64,000 nt of DNA from Viola odorata (GCA_963691705.1 OY829539.1:39193656-39257655), one strand, 5' to 3'; positions 27,979-40,812 are shown, numbered from the stretch's first letter. Notes: a model not told the origin generated them from the sequence alone. Translations and numbers: made by a program.

Positions 27979-28559
27979 TGTTGGTGTGAGGAGGAAGTTG
28001 CAGAGACTGGAGTGGAAATCTCGAGAATAGGGAAAACAAAAAGCAGAGAAAGGAGAGAGTGAACGTTAGGAGAATAATGAAAGGGAAGGGAACGTGTTAG
28101 TCACCTTTAAGTAGTACGACTGTACTAGCCGTTTGTCCTTTAGCGCGTGTGGGTAAGAGCATGAGTGGTCCAACCAAATCCCAACTACAATAAGAAAGGT
28201 AACAAATCCCAACCGAAAAATCAGTCCTTTTGTTTTTGAAATAAGGAATATGAGAAGTTCTAATTGGAAAACGAGTTGAAAAAGGTGGGCTAGATGGAGA
28301 ATAAAATCAATCCCAGAAAAATAAGGGAATTAGAAAAATTAGGGAACAGAGGAAATAAAATAAATGGAAAGATACGGAGAAAAAAATTGGAAAAATTTGG
28401 AGAAAAGAAAAAAATGGAAATATATAGATACGGACGGAAAAAAATAAAAGGAAAAATAAAGGGTGCCTAGAAAAGGAAAATTAACAAGAATTATAAGAAA
28501 ATAAAAGAAAGAGAAAAGAGAAAAGAAATGTGGGTTGCTTCCCACGAAGCACCTTAGTT
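27979..28559. other. Noncoding spacer of Athila-2
   Basis: A-rich, with many AAAAT/GGAAAA runs (28310-28500). On the minus strand GGTTGCTTCCCACG-type sequence near 28530 corresponds to the conserved end-of-pol region also present in Athila-1 near 51570. No ORF of note. Confidence 0.5.
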
Positions 28560-31500
28560 AACGTCAAGGTTGTGATGTCAGTGATATGGATCACTCTAGA
28601 ATAGGTGGTTCGGCCACCTCCATTTATTCATTTGTGAAACGTTTGAATCCCTCATAGAAAGGTTTCAAGCGATGACCATTGACCTTAAAGATGATCCCTG
28701 TGTCCAAGCTCTGAATTTCAACGACGCCATGGTTATACACGACTGTAACCTAGTAAGGACCAGTCCACTTGGACTTTAATTTGCCTGCAAAAAGTCTGAG
28801 ATGAGAGTTGTACAGTAAAAATTTTTGTCCAATAGTGAACGACTTATGAGAAAGCAAATTATCTTGATAGGCCTTGGTCTTGCCCTTGTAAATCAATGCA
28901 TTCTCATAGACGTCATCTCACAGCTCCTCCAATTCTTGTATCTGCAAGCGTCGATGTTGACCAGCTTCCCCAATATCCATATTAACCTTGTGGATGGCCC
29001 AGAATACCTTATACTCAATCTCCACCGGTAGGTGGCATGATTTGTCATAGACAAGACGATAGGGTGTCATACCTATAGGGGTTTTGAATGCGATGCGGTA
29101 GGCCCAAAGAGCATCATCCAATTTCACGCACCAGTCTTTCCTAGACTGATTGACAGTCTTCTCCAAGATGGATTTGATCTCGCGATTAGATACTTCAGCT
29201 TGGTGATTGGTCTGTGGATGGTATGTCGTAGATACTCGGTGGGTGACACCGTACTTGGTGAGGAGTCCCATGAAATTGATGCCTCAGATGTCAAAAACAA
29301 GTGAGGGGCATCTAATTTTGATCAGGGATATTACCAGTCATCTAACAGCGAGGGCATGCTGCACAGAACATGTAGTTATCCTTGAAGATGGAGGGCTAAA
29401 CGAAACCAGCCTCTAGAACTTTCAGGGTTGTCTTCTTGGCTCCAAAATGGCCTCCTTCAGTCATGGAATGACAGAACTTAATGATGGAGGGTACTTCGTC
29501 AAGTGTCACACAATGCCTAATGATTTGATCGGAGCAATGCTTCCAGAGGTATGGGTTGTCCTAAACACTGTACTTCGCTTGCTTCCTGATCCGATGCCAC
29601 TTTGAGGCTGTGGAGTATGTAGGGAAAGAACCAGTAGCGCAAAAGTTAGCATTGTTAGAAAACCATGGGAATTGAGCAGCATGGGCTAGACATAGGTGTT
29701 CATCTGGGAAAGTGTCTCGAATGGGCGTCAGTGCATCGTTCTCTTTTCGCGGAAGTCGGCTGAGGTGGTCGACGACCAGATTTTCAATTCCCTTCTTGTC
29801 CTTGATGTCGATGTCTAATTCTTAGAGCAAGAGGATCCATCGTATGAGGCTAGGCTTGGCGTTGGCCTTGGTCAAGAGGCATCGAAGAGTTGTATGATCA
29901 GAGTAATTAGTGACTTTAATGCATAGAAGATACTGACAAAATTTATACAAAGTGAAAATAACTGCTAAAAGCTCTTTTTCAGTGGTGGTGTAGTTTCGTT
30001 GTGTGTCATCCAATAGCTTCGAGGTGTAGTAAATCACGTAGGTCTTGCAGTCCTTCTTCTGGCCCAGTACAGCTCCTAGTGCGGTGTTACTAGCGTCGCA
30101 TATAATCTCAAAGGGGAGGTTCCAATCGGGTGGTCTAATGATAAGGGCAAAGGTGAGCTTCGCCTTGAAGGTATCGAACGATGTCTTGCAACTTGCATAA
30201 AAAATGAAGGCGATGTCTTTCTATAGGAGCTGGCACATAGGCTGGGTAATCTTGGAGAAGTCCTTGATAAATCACATGTAAAACCTGCGTGACCAAGAAA
30301 GGAGCGCACCTCGCGCACACAATTGGGGTAAGGTAAAGACTCTATAATCTCGATTTTAGATTTATCAACCTCAATACCCTTATGGGAAACAATATGCCCT
30401 AAGATGAGGCCTCGATCGATCATAAAGTGGCACTTCTCAAAGTTCAAGACAAGGTTAGTTTCTACACATCTTTGTAAAACTTTCTTCAAATTGGTTAGAC
30501 ATTCAGGAAAAGAATTACCATAAATAGTAAAGTCGCCCATAAATACCTCAATGCCATTCTCCACAAACTCTAAGAAGATACTAACAATGCAGTGTTGAAA
30601 GGTGGCAGGTGAGTTGCAAAGACCAAAAGGCATCCTTCTATAGGTAAAAGTACCGAAGGGACAAGTGAAAGTAGTGTTCTCCTGATCCTCGAGTGCTACT
30701 GGAATTTGATGGAAGCCAGAGTATCCATCCAAACAACAATAATGCGTCTTACCCGCGAGACGCTCCAATATCTGGTCAATGAAAGGGAGAGGTAGGGAGA
30801 GGTAAGTGATCCTTTCTGGTGGCGGTGTTCAATCTGCGGTAGTCAATACAAACACGCTAGCCTTTCTGGATTCTTTTGGGGATCAATTCACCATTCTGTC
30901 CTGTGGTGATGTTGATACTAGTCTTCTTGGAAATGACCTTAATGGGGCTTACCCACGTACTGTCGGAGATGGGGTAGATGACACCAGCGTTTAATAGCTT
31001 GAGTATTTCCTCCTTCACCACTTCCATGATAGGTGAATTCAGATGGCGTTGAGGATGGCAGACAGATTTGCTGGCATCCTCTAGATGGATGTGGTGAGTG
31101 CATAAGGATAGTGCGAGTCCCTTGATGTCGGCAATGGTCCATCCAATGGCTTGCCTGAATTCTTTTAACATGAGTACCAGTTCCTGTTCTTCTAAAGTGT
31201 CGAGCTTACTAGATATGATGACCGGAAGGGTGTCACCGTCGCCAAGATAGGAGTACTTGAGGTGCGAGGGTGAGGTCTTCAACTCCAGGTTGGGTGCCTG
31301 CACAATGAAAGGAGGAAGTTTAGCATAATCAACTAGAAGGGATGGAGGTGCAGAAGGAGAAGTTATGATCGAGTGTTCTTCTAGTGCGGCAACGACATCA
31401 TGTAATTTAGGCGGAGTCACAAGCATTTGTCCAATGTCATCCAGTGTTGCGGGAGTAATGTTCCTATCGAGGGTAAGCTGCAAGGGATCGTCAGCAATTA

Positions 31501-31966
31501 GCGCAGAAACATCATCAACAATAAGATTAATAATATAAACAAAATTCATATTACAAAACTCGGTAGGGTATCTCATGGCGTCCAACATATTCAACTTGAT
31601 GATCTTGCCATCGAATTGCAGTGAGATCGTGGCATCGTGGACATCAATTTTGGCCCTCGTAGTCCTAAGAAAGGGTCATCCGAGAAGCATGCCCGAGGCC
31701 TTGACAGACTGGTCATCCTCCATATTAATCATGTAGAAGTCAGTTGGGTACACGAATTTCCCAACCTGTACCAAAACATCCTCAATAACATCTTCGGGGT
31801 AGACGACAAATTGGACAACTAGTTGAATGACAACCCGAGTGTTCTTGAGGGTGCCAAGACCGAGACCGTTGTATATCATCAAGGGCATGACGTTGATACC
31901 TACACCTGAATCACACATAGCTTTACCAATGTCAGTAGTGTCAATTTTGCATGTGATAGAGAACAT
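28560..31966 (-). pseudogene. pol: Athila-2 pol: protease, RT, RNase H, integrase
   Basis: Protease: 31966-31676 (MCDSGVGINVMPL, DSG active site). Linker and RT start: 31594-30857 (EFRQAIGWTIADIKGL, VVKEEILKLLNAGVIYPISD). RT palm: 30768-30250 (HYCCLDGYSGFHQIPVALED, MPFGLCNSPATFQ), with FMGDF in place of the catalytic FMDDF. RNase H: 30075-29822 (YTTTEKELLAVIF). Integrase: zinc-binding part near 29330-29470 with stops, catalytic end 29271-28918 ([34 protein letters not shown]), C-terminus to about 28600. Frames change several times. Homology to Athila-1 (51666-52831) is clear. Inactive: the RT change alone removes a metal-binding Asp. Confidence 0.88.
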
Positions 31967-31994
31967 TCCATGGTCTTTGTATTTGGGTGGTAGC

Positions 31995-33108
31995 TGATGT
32001 GAATCCTCGCATAAACCCTAGTACACCGCATGCGCATACCGAGGTAAAGATGAACACATAAGGCTGGCACAACTCATTCATAGAGTCAACGTACGCATAG
32101 AGGAGGCTATGCTACGAGGGAGAGAGTTTTGGCGCAAGGCGCGGCCTAAAGGCGCACAACGCGCACCGTATGTGTCTGCGAGATTGAGCCCCAAGCCACC
32201 TTGGACATACGACAGATTATACGAGCCCTGGATAAAAGACAAGAACTTTTGGGGTGTCAGGGAGTTCCTGTCCAAATTTCAGGCCAAACGCACGAGTCGT
32301 TTGCGAGTTGGCCAATGGAGACATTATGACAGTGGAAGTTCTACTCGGACTAGGATTCTCGGATGCGTCCGTCAACACCAGCGACCATTCTTCGGACTAG
32401 TCAGACTTGGACTAGAGAGAGGGACTTGGTTAACTATATTTTTGGATGTTTACGAGCATTGGGATAACTATATTTCAGCCAATTCGGACGAGCCGATTGA
32501 AAGATGGCCCGAATGGATATTTTGGGCGCGTAGTGTAAACACATGGCCAATCCCGACTTGGATATTGCGGCCCATCTTGGAGTCCATTCCTGTGATTATC
32601 ATCCTAAAGCTTATGGAACTTAATTAAGTATTTATTATTTTGTTTATTAATTTATTAGAGTTATTTATTGGATAGAACTTCTATTCCTACTCATATTAGA
32701 ACTTAGAGTTATAGTTTAAGTGTACTAGGCACTTTACCTATATATTGGGACGATTATGCTCATTGTAAAAAAAAACTTTTTATCAATTAAATTTAGAGAG
32801 AATTTTCTCAATTGTTCACGTGTGAGCCTTGTTACTATTCGAGTCTGAACACTTGAATAATTGGCAAGTAAAAACTGAGAGTTCGAACCCCCATTGTGTC
32901 GTTTAACCTAGGTTGATATTGATAGGTTAAATATAGGGTTAGGGATCCAAAACAAGAACCTCACTTGTTACATTTAGGTTGGGTAGTACAAGTTATTAGT
33001 AGGGTTAAACTTCCAAGTTGAGTTATTTTATTCCGCAAGTCAAATCTAATCCTTCAAACTAGCTCAAAAGGTACTCGTTACACATCCTACACGACTAAGA
33101 TCATATCA
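31995..33108 (+). repeat. 5' LTR of CRM-B (1114 bp)
   Basis: Starts TGATGTGAATCCTCGC, like the LTR start of CRM-A read on its strand, and ends GATCATATCA before the PBS. It contains a possible TATA element (CTATATATTG) near 32738 and an A9 run near 32768. A PBS follows directly. Confidence 0.8.
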
Positions 33109-33110
33109 GT

Positions 33111-33128
33111 TGGTAGCGGAGCTCAAGG
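33111..33128 (+). promoter_or_regulatory. Primer-binding site of CRM-B
   Basis: TGGTAGCGGAGCTCAAGG starts two bases after the LTR end. It differs from the usual tRNA-iMet type TGGTATCAGAGC at three bases; CRM-A has TGGTAGCGGAGCAAAGG at the same place. Confidence 0.65.
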
Positions 33129-33849
33129 CGTTCAAGGTTTGGTATCTATCTTTATGTTTTTGTTTTCCTTATTGAGATTGGTTCTTTTCCTATCCGTTCT
33201 ATAACCAATCTTCTTGTGTGCTTGTGTTAGTTATTTGTGAGTCTTTTCCAACAAATCGTTGTACGATTTGTGTGTTTTTATTTTCTATCCAAAAGGTGTC
33301 AAAAATACCTAGAAGAGTATTTCTTTTAATTATTATTTAATTCTTGCAAAGAGTAAAAAAAACTCAAAACATAAAAAGAAACAACATACAAAGTAGAAAA
33401 TACTAGAAGGTATTCTAAAGCTACTGCAAAAATAATCATCAAAATCCGTGGACAGAATTGAAAGTTGTTGAAGAAGCAAGTTTCCAACCCTAAACGCACA
33501 CATTGCACATCATCACGGTTTGTGAAATTTTCATAGAGTTTTGTCCTTATTCTTTGATTACGAATACATATTGACTTCTACTCCAGCCTAATAAATTGTT
33601 TAGCTGTTTGTTCTTTGCGACTAACCTTTTATTAAGCATCTAAATTCTTTTCGAAGCTAGTTGTCTTTGTGTGTCTTTTTGGAAGCTTTCCTTTGAAATT
33701 CATGAGTCATTGACGTTTGCGCGTGAACAATTATAGGGAAGTGTGAGTGATCTTGTGACATTAATAGAACAATTAAACACGAGAGTAAAAATATGAGGGA
33801 CTCCTAGGTTTAGTATAATTTTACATTGTGAGTTTCAAGAATGACAATG

Positions 33850-35975
33850 AAATCTGAGAAAAGATGTAGAAGGAGTGGTGAGCCCCGGGCTTGCCAAGAT
33901 GTTACAAAAGATTTTAGTGAGGCTTGATCAGATGGAGTGTTCCAATAAGGAGATCGCAAGTAAGGTTGATAGGTTTTCCACAAAAGAAGGAGCAACCATC
34001 CCTTGTTTTTCCCAAGTTCTCAATCCGAGAAATGTGAAACATTTATATGATGGTGATCCTCCGAGGGATATTTGGAGGACTACCTGAGGGATATGTTGGC
34101 AGAGGAGAAGAGGGGACAAGGTTTGTGATTGGCCCCATTGGAGGCAGCGAGAATGTGCCAATCATACCTAGACGTGAGGCCTATGTGCATGCCGCACAGG
34201 CCGAGCGCGAAGCGCATCATGTGCCACGGCACGAGGAGCATGAGTTTGAGTATGTTGATAGGTAGGACTGAGCTTATGAGCGGCAACCTAGGGTTGAAGA
34301 AAGAGTTGATACCAATATCGGGTGTATTAAGATGAAGATTACATCTTTTGAGGGAAAGGATGATCCTGACACTTACTTTGCGTCAATTTTTCTTTGTCAT
34401 AACTACTCCGAGGATAAGAAGGTCAAGTTGGAATCAGTGGAATTTCAAGACTATGCAGTTTATAGGTGGGATCAAATCAATAGTGATCGGATAAGGCTTG
34501 AGGCCAGACCGGTTCAAAGTTGGGAGGAGATGAAAACACTAATGAAGCGGCATTTTATTCCTAGTTATTTCACCCGTGACCTTCATCAAAGGTTACAGAC
34601 CATGACACATGGGAGTAGGAGCGTGAGTGAATATTTTAATGAGATAGAGATAGCACTAGCTAGAGCGCGAGTGGTTGAGGATAGAGAGGCGGCGATGGCA
34701 AGGTTCCTAAATGGCCTTAATCGGGAGATAGCTAATGCATTAGAGCTAACGCATTACACGTATTTGTAAGGGATATTGCACATGGCTATGAAGATAGAGA
34801 GGTAGAGAAATACAAGTGTCCCTTATGCTACTTCGGTTACTACAAAGACACTACCTTGGGAGAAGATGTTTCGGGCAAAGGGTGATCAAGTTGCGCAAAA
34901 TCCACCTAAGGTTTTACTGCTCACATACGGTAATAAGAGTGTGCCGAATGGTCAACCACCTTCACGGAATGTCAACAACAGTAACCCCTCATCCAATTCG
35001 GCAAATAAGGTACCTATAAGGGATATTGTGTGTTTTAAGTGTTCCGGTAGAGGTCACATAAAGTCTGAGTGCCCTAATAAGTGTGTCTTGATAATTCGGG
35101 ACAGTGGTTACCTAGACTCGGATGGCGACCAAACAAGTGAAGAGGCCAAAGGGAGTGAGTCGGGAGAGATTGATACAAACACGCATGGGTTAACACTTAT
35201 TATTAAGCACAATCTTAGCGCTCAAGTCAAAGGCGAAGTATGTGAGGAGGGACAACGAGAAAACTTATTTTATACACGCTATTTGATTGAGGAGTGAAGG
35301 TGTTCATTGGTGATTGACAATGGGAGTTGCACAAACTGTGCGAGCACGTTGTTGGTCCACAAGTTAGGTTTGCCGACCATAATGCACCCAAAACCATATT
35401 CGCTATAATGGTGGAACGAAGGCAGCAAAATTAAGGTAATGAAGTAAGTATTAATTTCATTCTCCATTGGGAAGTATAGAGACGAGGTCCTTTGTGATGC
35501 CATACCAATGCATACAAGTCATCTTTTACTTGGTCGACCATGGCACTATGATAGCCATGCCAAATACGTAGGAAGGAGCAATCGGTATAAGTTGGAGAAG
35601 GATGGAGTGAAGTTTACTCTTGCACCCTTAAAGCCGAATCAAGTTGTGGAAGATCAACAATGGTTAGTGAAGTCTCATGTTGATTATGAGAACTCAAAAA
35701 AGCTTGAAAAGAAAAGGTTGAGTGTTGAGGGAAAAGAAAAAGAGCAAAACAGCACTCATGAAAAGAATGAGCATGGGAAAAGAGATGAGAAAGATAACAA
35801 CTTCCATGGAAAAAGTGAGTATGGAATAAGAGATGAGAGTCAAAACAACCCGCATGAAAATACAGAGCATGCATTAGTTGGCATAAATAAAAAAAGAGAG
35901 ATCAAATATTCCATAGGAAAACAAGTGAGGATTGCACTTTGTGCGCGGAAATTCTATTTTGGCGCAAGCCACTAA
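33850..35975 (+). pseudogene. gag: CRM-B gag and protease region
   Basis: After a leader of about 740 nt, gag pieces in shifting frames match CRM-A: MKITSFEGKDDPDTYFAS, YSEDKKVKLESVEFQDYAVY, MKRHFIPSYFTRDLHQRLQT. The CCHC zinc knuckle is at 35031-35072 (CFKCSGRGHIKSEC). The protease region has LVIDNGSCTNCASTLL near 35310-35360 and a later HLLLGRPWHYD. Lys/Glu/His-rich repeats (35700-35880) follow. Stops near 34767 and 35295 and frame changes break it. Gag would form the particle. The sequence diverges from CRM-A at about 35975. Confidence 0.82.
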
Positions 35976-36481
35976 AAACCTAGTTTCCGGCCATTGCGTT
36001 TTGGTTTTCCTAACGCTAACCCATTTAGTTTCCCTTCTATGATTGTTTTTCCTAATTTACAGAAGAAGAGAAGGTTATGGGCAGAGAAGAATCCTCTTAC
36101 CATGTTGATGAGAGGATGGAACGGACCTTGCGTGTTAAGGTCTAAGCCTTGGAATTCAAGCTTAGCCTTAACATGGACTTGACGGATAACCCCTTTATAG
36201 GGTATGTGAAGGGAAAGTCTAATTGGGTGTGATAGCTCTCCACCAACCCCTGGACAAGATATGAGAGTATGCTTGTCTAAGTGAGCTTCTCCTATGCGGG
36301 TCCGGCATAGGTGTGCGAGCGAGCCTTCCATGTTATGGAATGGGCGTTGCCATGATGGCCACTTCTAGCTGGGTCCGAGTGAGAGCTAGTAGTGCGCTGG
36401 CAAGATAGGGTCGAGGCTGGGTTGGATGTTGGAGATTACTGCTAAGTATTAGGAGAATACTGGCCTAGGTGTGGGACCTAG

Positions 36482-37397
36482 TGATACGATCCTCACTAGG
36501 CGTGAATCATTTCTCCTTAAGCGATCGTTGTCCAAGAGTGGATTCGTGCGGAATAGTAACTCAATCTTGCGCTGACCCTGTTGGACGTGATTATCCAACC
36601 AACCCAGCTATGCAATCAAGGATCTTGCTCGAACTTCTAACCCTCTAACCCTTGGTGAGGTTAGCAACCTAGATAGGCGAACAATAGAATGAACTTTCGA
36701 TTTACTTGAGTTGTTCTTCGAGTGTTCAGACTCAAAGGATTCAAGGTTCTTAGTGAGATCAATTAACGCAAGTGTTTGGCTAAAAAAGATCTGAATTTTA
36801 TTAAGCCAAGCGGCTGCCTTTAAATAGGCGCAAATACTCAAATACAAATCCTCGTAGGGATTGAACTTCTACTAAGTATTAAACTCTACTAGCTAATTTA
36901 ATTAATTAATTAAATACTAATACTAATACTAAGTAAATTAGTACATAATAAAATAAAGAAGTCCTTCGCTTGAGAGAACTTCAAAGGATGCATCTCTTCC
37001 TCAAGTCGGAGTCCTATGCGTATTAGGACTTGCACATTGGACGTTCGCCTCGAGCCATCTTCCAAACGGCTCGAGCCCTTCCTCTGAAACTTTGCCAACT
37101 TCTTCTAGACACTCCCAGCTGTCTTGTATTTCGTTGGAGGCTCGAGAAATAGTGTTAGATTCTGACTTAGCTTGGGCGTCCATTTCATATGCGTTAGGTG
37201 CGATCAATAATGTGACTATCCTCGGCTCTTGTGTGCGCAAGGCCGAGTCTTCAATCAAGGACTCGCACTGAATCTCCTCTTGCATAAATAATGAGAGATG
37301 TCTTGAAAGCATCTTTGAACCTTGGCGTGTCATCGGGCTAAGGGGCGGTAAGGGCACACTTGTGGTAGGTGTGCGATGCGTACTACGGTTCGCATCA
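36482..37397 (-). repeat. Solo LTR (916 bp) with target-site duplication CCTAG
   Basis: On the + strand it runs from TGATACGATCC to TTCGCATCA, and is flanked by CCTAG at 36477-36481 and 37398-37402. Its ends resemble CRM-A LTR ends, so it is a related family in minus orientation. No internal sequence accompanies it, consistent with LTR-LTR recombination. A TTTAAATAGG-like TATA element lies near 36820 on the minus strand. TAAT/ACTAAT repeats occur at 36897-36935. Confidence 0.85.
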
Positions 37398-38160
37398 CCT
37401 AGGCGCCGCACGGCCCTCAGAAAGCATAGGTCGTGACAGGTGGGAACGGAGCTAAACTTGGGTTCTTTGCAATTGCAAAGTCTTCGGAAGTCAGGTGCGC
37501 CGAGACAGAAATGGTGCCAGTATATTGAGGAGCGTTGCTACGGAAGCTCTATCTAAAGGTTCAAAATCGGATAAAGGCCTTGCCTTAGGCGAAGGGCAAG
37601 CATAGGCTGTGATGAGACGGCCCAACCTACGACATTGTCATGCGTTGTTGAGAGTCAAGAACAAACATGGCCGTGAGGCATGAGAGGGAGTGGCTTTGAT
37701 ATGTGAAATGTGGCTGAAAGTTACATGCGAGCTTGGGTGAGGGGCCGAGCGAGTGGGCCTGGTGAATGGCGGAAGTCTTGCTTGTCTTGCGTGCAAGTGA
37801 TGGCTGAGGACAAGAAAAGCCTTACTACGAAACGCACACGAGCGACTTAGGCGATGACCCTGAGTATTAAAAGGCCCGCCTTAATCGGACGTGTGCGAGA
37901 GAAGTAGAGAATGACCTGGGCGTTAGTCTTGGGTTCGACTAAGCCGTAAGAGTTTGGATTCGAGTTGGTTCTACGTGTGAGTGTTGACCGAGGGTAAGAG
38001 TAACCTCACTACGAGACGTGCATAACCGACTTTGATGATAGCCGCAAGTATCAAACAGAGTATGTACGGGTGAGTGCTGGCTAAAGATAAGATAAGCCTT
38101 AATACAAGACATATAGGAGTAACATTGGAATAAATACTTGAAAAGGATAGACGCATTAAG

Positions 38161-39340
38161 ATGCTAGAATCCTATCTGACCCAACACGATGAACTGTTCA
38201 AAGGCGAGAGTGCCGACTATGATCTCTCTATCAAAGAGAATGTGGAATCGTGTCGTATCTTTGTGAAATGGGTGCGATGCATGGAGGCACTAGAAGCACA
38301 ATTAACAAGGAAACTTTTAATCTTGGAAGGTCAAATCCTAGAGAAAGAGGGTGACTTCCAGGGAAATTTGACGAACTGCTGGAGAGGGTAGATATTAGAA
38401 AAGTGACTGAGGTACTTACCACTACTGGAATTAGGGTGGATGATTTACAAGATAATCTCAAGGAAGTGTGGAACACATTCCGTGAAACCATCGTGAAGGT
38501 GGGACTGTTAAACGCCTCTCTGATTGTGATACAGGGCAAACTTACCGAAATAGTGCAAAGGGATTTTCATGGCCCTCCTGGTATGGGGATGGCCGAACTA
38601 AATAAACGCAAAGGTTTTCAATCAAAAACCTATAATGGAGTGAGGAGCGCAGAAGAGATAAATATATTCTTGGTGGATGTAGAAAGCTATTTCAAGGTGT
38701 GCCAGGTTATGTTAGATGAGTCAAGATTGACAATTGTAGTAATGCTTCTATCTGATAATGCTAAAGTATGGTGGAGGATTCGCACCAAAAATATCTGGCA
38801 TAGGCGCCAATGGTATTGCCATGTGGGAGGAGTCTAAAGCGGAGTTGAGGAAAGCATATTTTTCTAGAGGATGTGTATGCTGGCTGGGTGGGCTTGCGTA
38901 ACCTTGTGCAAACGGTTTCTGTGCGAGAATTTGTGAACAAATATTCCACGCTTATACTCAATATTAAGGAGATGTCGAAGGCCGACAGATTGTTCAATTT
39001 TATTCAGGGACTTACTGCGTGCTTTATCTGTGAAGGTCCCCACAAGCTGCTGAGTGCTTTACAAAAGTTACCCTGAGTGAGTTGCAGGCGACTCGAGGAT
39101 CCATGAAGTAAGAACCAAGAGACTATCGAGGGCGAAAACCTTTCAGAGAAGAGTTTCATCGACCTAAAAGAATCAGTTGGCCAAATAAGAGATGGCGAAG
39201 AGAAATGTATGGGACGGTTCAAATTGAATGTTATTCCATAGGGGCCCTCATTAACATAGGTGCCACCGGTAGCTTTGTTTCGGACTCCTTTGCAAGAAGA
39301 CTTGGAGCGGACTCGTGCCTCCTATTCAGCGTCCATGTCG
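38161..39340 (+). pseudogene. gag: Chromovirus gag and protease start
   Basis: Gag pieces: 38161-38391 (coiled, acidic), 38403-38837 (GFQSKTYNGVRSAEEINIFL, DESRLTIVVMLLSDNAKVWW) and 38873-39076 (VREFVNKYSTLILNIKEMSK, ADRLFNFIQGL), joined through frame changes near 38400 and 38840. This pattern is the retrotransposon gag core found in plant chromoviruses. Protease follows near 39226-39330 (LINIGATGSFVSDSF) with N-I-G where D-T/S-G is required, so it is catalytically dead. No zinc knuckle is evident between them. The rest of pol is absent. Confidence 0.72.
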
Positions 39341-39479
39341 AGGTCATGCTGGGTAGGTTCGGGTTCAGGTAGTGCAACGTCAAGACTTTTGTATGGATTG
39401 ATATGGGAAGGTAGTTGAGTACCACTGTAGAGTGACATACGATTCATCTATTTTTGCATGTCCATAACAATACTGCTAA

Positions 39480-40781
39480 GCCTACTTACCTCATCAACTT
39501 GCGGAGCTGGAGGAGTCGGTCCTTGGGGGGCTTAGTATTGATACTGCTGGTTGTTGTGATAATTCGGTCGGGGCTTGAAATTCTGCAAATTGAATGATGT
39601 TTGCGTCTGATTAGCAAACTGATTCGGCTGTGGTGGCTGACTAGGGCCTAACTGTTGCGGGATGTTTGACTAGTTGAGATTAGGGTGTCGCCAACCTTGA
39701 TTGAAGTTCTGAGTGTAGGAAACTTTCTGGGAGCTCCGTTGTAGTTGCCAGCGATGTTAACTTGGATCTGATTAGAAATGTGGGGACATGTATCCATGGG
39801 GTGATCGATAAAATTGCAAAACCCGCAGGCCTTGATCTGGATAGGTTGTCCTGCTACCATGTTTTGGAGCATACCGGTGATAGTAGTGAGTTGATTTTCC
39901 ATAGCAGCGGCACGCACGTCGTGGGTGGTAGTGGCTCTTTCAGAAGGGGTTATATTTTTTGCCATGAGTTCGATGGTAGCTTTTGCGGCAGCTGGTGTGA
40001 GAGCACAAAGGGAGCCTCGGCTGGAAGCGTCCAGTAGGGCCTTATAGGTTGATTTCAATCCTTCGTAGAAGTATTGAATCAAGGCGTGATCAGGGAGATT
40101 ATGAGAAGGGTACAAGGTCTGTATCTTTTTAAAGCGTTCATAGTATTGAAAGGAGGTTCTCTTCATCTTTCTCTCTTCATCTTTACACTAGCCATAGAGA
40201 CTGGGTAATACTTATCAGTGAAAGCCTTTGACATTTCTGCCCATGAGGTGATAGATTTGGGGAAAGGTCATAGAACCAGTCTTTTGCCTCACTCGCGAGG
40301 GACTAGAGGAAGGCCCGTAATTTGGCATGATTGATATCAACATTGGCTGGTTTCATAGCCTCACAGATGAAGTGTAGATGTTGGCGGTGTCGGTGTGGAT
40401 TTTCCTTGGGGACTCCATGGATTGTGGGGAGATGGTGTAGTATGGTAGACTTAATTACCCAATCGTGTTGAATGGTGGGCCAAGCGATACAGTTGCTGGT
40501 CAACTCAGGAGCAGCATTATGATCTTTAATTGTCTGATTATTCTGGTCATTTGCTACTTCGGCCATAGTAGGGAATTCAGGGGCAGTGAAGCCTTTAACG
40601 TCAGGGTCTTGGTTGGAGAGGAGACTGAGATTGTCTAGGTCAGAGAGGGTTCTTTTGAGGACTGGGGCAGAAACTTCTTTGGTCCTAGCGGATGATTTCT
40701 TGGCATGTCTTCTAAGTTAGCTTTTTTCCTGATGATCTCAAGGTTGAGTGGTAGAGGATCCGGTGTAGACGTCCAGGTCAT
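39480..40781 (-). pseudogene. gag: Athila-3 gag
   Basis: ATG at 40781 (MTWTSTPDPLPLNLEI). Pieces at 40566-40303 (WPTIQHDWVIKSTILHHLPT, ENPHRHRQHLHFICEAM) and 40166-39648 (YYERFKKIQTLYPSHNLPDH, LIQYFYEGL, ACGFCNFIDHPMDTCPH) match the Athila gag pattern seen again at 54150-55579. A Gln/Asn/Pro-rich tail follows to about 39480. Stops near 40620 and frame changes near 40300 and 40180 break it. Gag would assemble the particle; it is inactive here. Confidence 0.82.
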
Positions 40782-40812
40782 ATAAACAAAAGAAAGAAAT
40801 CAGTACCATTAG

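Larger units (their letters stand above)
27253..31994 (-). mobile_element. Athila-lineage element, pol and 3' region ('Athila-2')
   Basis: Minus-strand protease, RT, RNase H and integrase of Athila type are followed by the start of a downstream ORF. It is cut on the right by the + strand CRM-like LTR at 31995 and on the left by the Tat-R LTR at 27252. Many stops and frameshifts show age. The missing gag, PBS and LTR edge may be those at 39345-40936. Confidence 0.85.
31995..35975 (+). mobile_element. CRM-like chromovirus, 5' part ('CRM-B')
   Basis: Plus orientation: 5' LTR (31995-33108), PBS, leader, gag, zinc knuckle and protease region, truncated at about 35975 where similarity to CRM-A stops. 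It is inserted in the Athila-2 protease region. No pol or 3' LTR remains. Confidence 0.8.
35976..39340 (+). mobile_element. Chromovirus remnant on + strand: LTR part, PBS region, gag, start of protease
   Basis: An LTR-like sequence (about 35976-36481 and 37398-37434, interrupted by a solo LTR) is followed by a leader of about 720 nt and a chromovirus-type gag. It ends in the protease near 39340, where minus-strand Athila sequence begins. This is a different lineage from CRM-B, judging by the gag. Borders are approximate. Confidence 0.6.

Noticed and set aside
33875..34335. Alternative short ORFs in the CRM-B gag start region as separate genes
   Set aside because: They are pieces of one frameshifted gag, shown by parallel pieces in CRM-A (46020-46223).
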